From NCBI GenBank assembly GCA_028699365.1, contig JAQVUQ010000051.1:1-10886 (forward strand): 10,886 nucleotides of DNA, given 5' to 3'. The position numbers and the translations under genes are program-made. Position 1 is the stretch's first letter, and each line of letters opens with the position of its first letter. This document shows positions 6,967-10,886 of the stretch, piece after piece. The notes under the pieces were generated by a model, which was not told where the DNA came from, did not search any database, and worked only from the letters and a program-made list of their open reading frames with translations. The stretch comes from a bacterium (GTDB lineage: Bacteria; UBP13; UBA5359).

Positions 6967-7626
6967 TCAGACAGCCTCTTCCATATCGTCCTCGTTGCCC
7001 AGGATCTCCCGGCCCAGCTTGCGTTTGATGCGCTGCAGAGCGTTATCCACGGACTTAACGGGCTTATCCAGGGTTTCGGCTATCTGGCTGTATGATTTAC
7101 ATTCCAGGTAGAGCGTGAGCACGCCCATCTCGAAGCCGCTCAGGGTGGTCCTGATCCGGTCCTGGAGATTGTGCAGCACCAGTTGCTGGATGACCACCTC
7201 CTGCGGGTCCACCTCGGTGCCCATGAGAAAGGAATCCATCATGGCTCCATCGCTGCACTCATCGTTGATGGGCTTGTTCAGCGATACGTACGAATTGAGA
7301 AAACTGTGTTTCTGGCGGGTGGCCGCTTTGATGGCGGTGATTATCTGGCGGGTCACGCAGATCTCGGCAAAGGCCTTGAAAGAGACGGCCCTGTCCGCTT
7401 TGTAATCCCTGATGGCCTTGTAAAGACCGATCATGCCTTCCTGGATAATGTCATCGCTGTCGGCTCCCATCAGGAAATAGGATTTAGCCTTGCCCCTGAT
7501 GAAATTTCTGTACTTGTGGAGCAAATGCTCCGCTGCCTGCTGGTTGCCCTCGCGTGCCTGCAAGGCGATTTCCTCATCCAGCATGGTCTGATACACCGGA
7601 CGAACGGACTGAAAAGTACCGATCAA
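6967..7626 (-). CDS. sigH: RNA polymerase sigma factor SigH (Spo0H)
   Basis: Alternative sigma-70-family factor that in Firmicutes directs early sporulation and transition-phase genes (219 aa from TTG 7626; relatives are about 210-218). Region 2 includes KYRNFIRGKAKSYF (38-51), DIIQEGMIGLYKAIRDY (59-75) and the -10-reading helices AEICVTRQIITAIK (87-100). The region 4 helix-turn-helix spans about 178-204 with SVDNALQRIKRKL. The frame stays open to 7725, but the GTG there has no ribosome binding site. The TTG at 7626 has GGGGGAGG (complement of 7636-7643) 9 nt upstream and gives the best alignment of region 2 with known SigH. An ATG at 7584 would remove 14 residues and lacks a binding site. 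It has its own strong promoter and a long leader. Its linkage to cysE-cysS-rlmB is the usual Firmicute order. Confidence 0.93.
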   Translation of the reverse strand: MIGTFQSVRPVYQTMLDEEIALQAREGNQQAAEHLLHKYRNFIRGKAKSYFLMGADSDDIIQEGMIGLYKAIRDYKADRAVSFKAFAEICVTRQIITAIKAATRQKHSFLNSYVSLNKPINDECSDGAMMDSFLMGTEVDPQEVVIQQLVLHNLQDRIRTTLSGFEMGVLTLYLECKSYSQIAETLDKPVKSVDNALQRIKRKLGREILGNEDDMEEAV

Positions 7627-7698
7627 ACGGACCGCCCTCCCCCAGAGAGTTATTACACAAAATACGATATAATGGCTATGTCTTGCTACCTTCTCTGG

Positions 7699-7768
7699 GC
7701 TATACCGGCCTGTAACAGCGCTCACTCTAGCAAAATGCGCTTACCGTTGTGATCGGCTGTTGTATAAC
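7699..7768 (-). promoter_or_regulatory. Foldable sigH leader RNA
   Basis: Within the roughly 160-nt sigH leader, GUUAUACAACAG (complement of 7757-7768) can pair with CUGUU (complement of 7714-7718). Past an 8-nt bulge, it can also pair with GUAUAGC (complement of 7699-7705), giving 12 pairs with one U-G. Small inner helices (CCG/CGG and CGC/GCG) could make a branched fold. I do not recognise a known riboswitch class, and no terminator follows. The fold was found by eye and has no covariation support. Confidence 0.25.
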
Positions 7769-7794
7769 TTTTTAATTGAAATGCTTACATTCCC

Positions 7795-7823
7795 ATTATA
7801 TGCGGATGAGGAGCAACGGTCAA
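7795..7823 (-). promoter_or_regulatory. sigH: Strong sigma-A promoter of sigH
   Basis: TTGACC (complement of 7818-7823) and a perfect TATAAT (complement of 7795-7800) are 17 bp apart, 11 of 12 positions to consensus. It lies 25 bp past the rlmB stop codon, so sigH is uncoupled from the cysE operon. A transcription start near 7788 gives a leader of about 160 nt. B. subtilis drives sigH from a sigma-A promoter repressed by AbrB; I cannot identify an AbrB site by eye. Confidence 0.8.
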
Positions 7824-7847
7824 TAGGGATTTTTACCGGTCGCAAAG

Positions 7848-8582
7848 TTACCCGACCGAGCGTTGCCTGACGGCTTCAAAGAGCAGAACAGCCGCCGCGG
7901 CCGAGACGTTGAGTGAGGATATACGGCCAAGCAGGGGTATGCGGACAAGCAGGTCGCATTCCTGGCGAACCAGGCGTCCCAGACCCTTGGATTCCCCGCC
8001 CAGGACCAGGGCCAGGGGTATGTTCAGATCGGCTTCATAGTAAAGGTCTTGAGCATCGGCTTCGGCGCCGGCTACCCAGATGCCGGCTTCCTTGATGCGA
8101 TGCATGGCTGCCACCAGGTTGTTGACGTGGGCCACCGGCATGTATTCTATGGCGCCGGCCGAACTTCTGGCCACGGCCGCCGTCAGTCCCACGGAGCGAC
8201 GCTTGGGTATGACGATACCGTCGGCCCCGGCCACCTCGGCGGAACGCATGACGGCGCCCAGGTTGCCGGGATCGTTGACTTCATCCAGGATCACCAGCAG
8301 CGGCAGACGCCCGCTTTGGCCGGCTGCTGCCAGCATATCGTCCAGTTCAACATAATTCCAGGCGGAGAGGATGGCGATTACGCCCTGATGCAGGGGAACT
8401 ATCTCATCCAGCTTGGCGCGGTCCACCTCCTGGACGTAGGTCCCGGCCTGCCGGGCCTGCTCCACCAGACGATTAAAAGACTCCCCTCTCAGGGAGCCTT
8501 TGGCAACCAATATCTTTTCGATGGGGTGGCCCGCCTTGAGGGCCTCGTTGACGGCATTGCGCCCGGCTGCGTAGTTCATCAT
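7848..8582 (-). CDS. rlmB: 23S rRNA (guanosine-2'-O-)-methyltransferase, TrmH/SpoU family
   Basis: Cytoplasmic SPOUT methyltransferase that 2'-O-methylates a guanosine in the 23S rRNA peptidyl-transferase region (G2251 in E. coli numbering). It has 244 aa. An N-terminal substrate-binding domain (about 1-75, starting YAAGRNAV) precedes the knotted domain. There, motif 1 is NDPGNLGAVMRSAE (103-116, with the catalytic Arg 113), motif 2 is VLGGESKGLGR (193-203) and motif 3 is ISSLNVSAAAA (221-231). The start ATG overlaps the cysS stop (ATGA); a second ATG follows at 8579, and GGAGG lies 5 nt before the first and 8 nt before the second. In B. subtilis mrnC comes before it and yacP after it; neither is here. 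Confidence 0.93.
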   Translation of the reverse strand: MMNYAAGRNAVNEALKAGHPIEKILVAKGSLRGESFNRLVEQARQAGTYVQEVDRAKLDEIVPLHQGVIAILSAWNYVELDDMLAAAGQSGRLPLLVILDEVNDPGNLGAVMRSAEVAGADGIVIPKRRSVGLTAAVARSSAGAIEYMPVAHVNNLVAAMHRIKEAGIWVAGAEADAQDLYYEADLNIPLALVLGGESKGLGRLVRQECDLLVRIPLLGRISSLNVSAAAAVLLFEAVRQRSVG

Positions 8583-10003
8583 ACCTTCCTCCAGGTGGTG
8601 CCTTCCGTCCTGTCCTCCAGAGCGATGCCTATACCCTGCAGGCGATCGCGCAGCAGGTCGGAGAGATCCCAGAGCTTGCGCGTCCTGAGCTCTCTTCTGA
8701 CCTCTATCAGCAGATCCATCAGCTCTTCCGTCATGCCTGTCAGGCCGGTCTCTTCGCGCAGTATGCCCAGCAGGTCGCCCATGTGGTGCATACCGTCCAG
8801 CAGGCTCTGCAGCAGCGTCGCCGCTCCGGGCATCTCAGCCAGGCCTGCCTCGGCCAGCAGGCGGTTGGCCTCGCCGGCCAGACCGTGCAAAGCGGCCAAT
8901 GCACCGGCGGTATTGAAATCATCGTCCATGGCGGCGTCAAAGTCCGCCTGCAGTGCGGTCACCCGCTCCAGGCGGGCGGCGTCCGGGCTGCCTCCCTGCG
9001 GCAGCCTGGCCAGGGCGCGGGTCAGGCTGTCCCTGGTCTGGCGCAACCGCTCAAGAGCCCGTTTGGCCTCTTCCAGACGCTCGTCGCTGAAATCTATGGG
9101 ACTGCGGTAATGGACGGAAACGAGGTAGTAACGCACCACTTCCGCCTCGTATCGCTCCAGTATCTGGCGCACGGTGAAGAAGTTCCCCAGTGACTTGGAC
9201 ATCTTCTCCTTGTCTATGGTGACAAAGCCGTTGTGCATCCAGTAACGGGAGAAGGGACTGCAACCGGAATAGGCCTCGGACTGGGCGATCTCGTTCTCGT
9301 GATGGGGAAAGATCAGATCCTGCCCGCCGCCGTGGATATCGAAGCCGCAGCCCAGGTATTTGAGCGACATGGCGGAACACTCGATATGCCAGCCGGGACG
9401 CCCCGGTCCCCAGGGGCTCTGCCAGGCGGGCTCGCCTTCCTTGGCTCTCTTCCAGAGGGCGAAATCCAGCGGGCTGCACTTGCGCTCGTCGATCTCCACC
9501 CGGGCTCCGGACCGCATCTCCTCCAGGTCCCTGCCGGACAGGGAACCGTACGGCGCAAAGCGCGCCACGTCAAAGTAGACGTCGCCGTCCACCTCATAGG
9601 CGTATTCCTTCTGCTGGAGCACGGCCACCATCTCCACCACGGCCTCTATGTGCTCCGTGACCCGGGGATAAACGGATGCCCTGATGATCCCCAGGGCGTC
9701 CATATCCTCGAAATAGGCGTCTATATAGCGTTGTGCCAGCGCCACGGGATCTATGCCCTCCTGCGCGGCACGGTTGATGATCTTATCGTCGACATCGGTG
9801 AAGTTCTGAACATGGTAGACTTCGTACCCCAGGTGCTGCAGATATCGTTTGACGACATCGAAAGTCACATAGGCCCGGGCATGGCCCAGGTGGGAATAAT
9901 CGTACGGCGTTACGCCGCAGACATACATGGATACGCAACCGGGACGGGCGGGGACAAACTCCTCTTTCCGTCCGTTCATGGTGTTATAAAGCCGCAGGGG
10001 CAT
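8579..10003 (-). CDS. cysS: Cysteinyl-tRNA synthetase
   Basis: Class I aminoacyl-tRNA synthetase charging tRNA-Cys with cysteine (474 aa, normal length). The HIGH-type signature is HLGH at 38-41 and KMSKS is at 267-271. The four zinc ligands that select cysteine are all present: C29 in YVCGVTPYD, C209 in WHIECSAM, and H234 and E238 in IFPHHENEIAQSEA. The C-terminal helical anticodon-binding part is complete. AGGAGG lies 6 nt before the ATG, just after the cysE stop 14 nt away. Pairing with cysE links cysteine supply with its charging, as in many Firmicutes. It overlaps rlmB by 4 nt. Confidence 0.97.
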   Translation of the reverse strand: MPLRLYNTMNGRKEEFVPARPGCVSMYVCGVTPYDYSHLGHARAYVTFDVVKRYLQHLGYEVYHVQNFTDVDDKIINRAAQEGIDPVALAQRYIDAYFEDMDALGIIRASVYPRVTEHIEAVVEMVAVLQQKEYAYEVDGDVYFDVARFAPYGSLSGRDLEEMRSGARVEIDERKCSPLDFALWKRAKEGEPAWQSPWGPGRPGWHIECSAMSLKYLGCGFDIHGGGQDLIFPHHENEIAQSEAYSGCSPFSRYWMHNGFVTIDKEKMSKSLGNFFTVRQILERYEAEVVRYYLVSVHYRSPIDFSDERLEEAKRALERLRQTRDSLTRALARLPQGGSPDAARLERVTALQADFDAAMDDDFNTAGALAALHGLAGEANRLLAEAGLAEMPGAATLLQSLLDGMHHMGDLLGILREETGLTGMTEELMDLLIEVRRELRTRKLWDLSDLLRDRLQGIGIALEDRTEGTTWRKV

Positions 10004-10017
10004 CAGCCACCTCCTGT

Positions 10018-10668
10018 TTAATTTTTTGTTTCACTGTCGCTGTGAAGCTCGTCTATGCGACGCTCCAGGGATTCTATCTTCTTCAGCAGGCAGTGGAGCA
10101 TCTGCGCTTCGGGATCCGGCAGATTGCCGTGCTCCAGGGCTCCGACAACACGTCTGCCTCCCTGCACCACCACGCGGCCGGGAACACCCACCACGGTGCA
10201 GTTGGCCGGTACCGGCTTGACGACCACGGCGTTGGCTCCCACCTTGGCGTTATCGCCCACGGTTATGGACCCCAAAACCTTGGCGCCGGTGCTGATCATA
10301 ACGTTATCGCCGATAGTGGGATGGCGCTTCCCCTGCTCTTTGCCGGTTCCGCCCAGGGTCACACCCTGGTACAGGGTTACGTTGTCCCCTATCTCGGCGG
10401 TCTCGCCGATAACGGTGCCCATGCCGTGATCTATGAAGAAGCTGCTGCCTATGACCGCCCCCGGATGTATCTCGATACCCGTGAAGAAACGGGCCACCTG
10501 TGAAATCAGGCGCGGGATCAGCGGCACGCCCCGGCGCCAAAGGCGATGGGCAATCCGATGCCAGATTATGGCATGCAGACCGGGATAGGTCAGCACTTCA
10601 ATAATATTGCGCGCGGCGGGATCGCGTTCAAAAACCGCCCGTATATCAGCTCTTATGGTACCCAGCAT
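10018..10668 (-). CDS. cysE: Serine O-acetyltransferase
   Basis: Makes O-acetylserine from serine and acetyl-CoA, the committed step of cysteine synthesis (216 aa, the short Firmicute form). An N-terminal helical domain (1-60) leads into a left-handed beta-helix of hexapeptide repeats. [11 protein letters not shown] is near 64-74, [13 protein letters not shown] at 78-90 (H81 matches E. coli His158), [13 protein letters not shown] at 105-117, and GVPGRVV near 161-167. The tail after about 180 is polar and probably helical. I chose ATG 10668 because AGGGGG lies 9 nt upstream and the family begins MxxTIxxDI; GTG 10677 would sit almost on that site. First visible gene of the cysE-cysS-rlmB group. 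I see no T-box motif upstream, and the promoter is unclear. Confidence 0.95.
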   Translation of the reverse strand: MLGTIRADIRAVFERDPAARNIIEVLTYPGLHAIIWHRIAHRLWRRGVPLIPRLISQVARFFTGIEIHPGAVIGSSFFIDHGMGTVIGETAEIGDNVTLYQGVTLGGTGKEQGKRHPTIGDNVMISTGAKVLGSITVGDNAKVGANAVVVKPVPANCTVVGVPGRVVVQGGRRVVGALEHGNLPDPEAQMLHCLLKKIESLERRIDELHSDSETKN

Positions 10669-10685
10669 CGCCTTCACCCCCCTTG

Positions 10686-10721
10686 TTAGCTTTTTAGCTG
10701 TTTAGCTTGTTAGCTATTTAG
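10686..10721 (+). repeat. Octamer tandem repeat TTAGCTNN
   Basis: TTAGCT recurs at 10686, 10694, 10702 and 10710, with a final TTAG at 10718: an exact 8-bp period whose two spacer bases vary (TT, GT, TG, AT). It lies just before the cysE ribosome binding site, so on the cysE transcript it reads as AGCTAA units immediately upstream of AAGGGGGG. The same 8-bp phase is kept in a degenerate block at 10776-10795 (TCAG, TTAG, TTAG). Confidence 0.85.
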
Positions 10722-10860
10722 TAGTATTCACGCAGACCGCTCAGGCTTTACGATCTTATTGCCTTTACTAGTTTTTCAGCTATTTAGGCTATTAGCAGCA
10801 TCCAGGCAGATTACGCTTCCTTTACGTTTTCTGCGTTCTCCTAAACAGCTAAATAGCTAA
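10693..10860. repeat. Inverted octamer blocks flanking the cysE upstream region
   Basis: At 10841-10860 the octamer appears in the opposite orientation (CTAA at 10841, 10849 and 10857). It makes perfect inverted repeats with the first block: TTTAGCTGTTTAG at 10693-10705 with CTAAACAGCTAAA at 10841-10853 (13 bp), and TTAGCTATTTAG at 10710-10721 with CTAAATAGCTAA at 10849-10860 (12 bp). The two pairings use overlapping right arms, so only one can form at a time. They bracket about 130 bp of spacer holding the 35-nt direct repeats. Confidence 0.8.
10718..10826. repeat. Two imperfect 35-nt direct repeats, 74 bp apart
   Basis: Copy 1 at 10718-10752 and copy 2 at 10792-10826 both begin TTAG and end TTTACG, and agree at 24 of 35 positions without gaps; about half of the 11 differences are transitions. 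The offset is 74 bp. A weak third start (TTAG at 10871) suggests the series may continue past the window edge. No coding sense is apparent. Together with the octamers this fills the stretch before cysE, where I find no gene. Confidence 0.6.
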
Positions 10861-10886
10861 ACTGCTCTGTTTAGTCGTTGCAGCAC

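Noticed and set aside
7668-7673. Plus-strand TATAAT in the sigH leader
   Set aside because: No -35 box at 16-18 bp and no plus-strand gene to drive.
7627-7725. N-terminal extension of SigH to GTG 7725
   Set aside because: No ribosome binding site before it, the added 33 residues do not look like SigH, and a good site precedes TTG 7626.
8049-9110. Long plus-strand open frame of 353 codons
   Set aside because: Lies opposite rlmB and cysS, both with complete motifs; Ser/Arg-rich product with no domain.
10686-10860. CRISPR array
   Set aside because: Repeat units are 8 bp with 2-bp variable parts, or imperfect 35-mers occurring twice; there is no repeat-spacer regularity and no cas gene.

Overview
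The window reads as a chromosomal segment of an anaerobic, probably spore-forming Firmicute of the Clostridia (Peptococcaceae-like). The grounds are a sigH gene downstream of cysE-cysS-rlmB, as in Bacillus and Clostridia; strong AGGAGG-type ribosome binding sites; GTG and TTG starts; and a ferredoxin-linked 2-ketoacid oxidoreductase. All eleven genes I can support lie on the minus strand, so transcription runs from high to low coordinates. The species cannot be named from this sequence alone.

Region by region, in transcription order. (1) 10669-10886: about 200 bp without a gene ahead of cysE, filled with an 8-bp-periodic TTAGCT repeat, inverted copies of it and two related 35-nt direct repeats. 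(2) 10668-7848: cysE, cysS and rlmB, tightly packed, with cysS and rlmB overlapping by 4 nt. mrnC and yacP, which flank rlmB in the B. subtilis order, are not present here. (3) 7823-6967: sigH, with a near-consensus sigma-A promoter (TTGACC-17-TATAAT), a leader of about 160 nt that can fold, and a probable TTG start. (4) 6951-399: a six-gene operon with its own weaker promoter: iorA, iorB, a tandem-ACT protein, a sodium:solute symporter, a phenylacetate-CoA ligase (paaK) and an orphan DNA methyltransferase. Gene joints are 42 nt or less, and several overlap. (5) 382-261: a promoter and a tRNA-Thr(UGU) gene. (6) 260-1: a leader that ends at the window edge in a perfect 13-bp stem. This stem buries a strong Shine-Dalgarno sequence belonging to a gene that must start just outside the window.

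Functionally, iorAB makes or consumes aryl-acetyl-CoA, PaaK links it to free arylacetate, the symporter could move an aromatic acid or amino acid, and the ACT protein is a plausible aromatic amino acid sensor. The set could run as aromatic amino acid fermentation, or in reverse as arylacetate salvage into Phe/Tyr/Trp. It sits between sigH and a tRNA-Thr that in many bacteria leads into tuf-secE-nusG, so a metabolic operon interrupts an otherwise housekeeping neighbourhood.

The least explained signals are the Shine-Dalgarno-burying hairpin with a 5-codon upstream ORF inside it at the left edge, the octamer/35-mer repeat field before cysE, the translational coupling of a motif-permuted DNA methyltransferase to paaK, and the foldable sigH leader.
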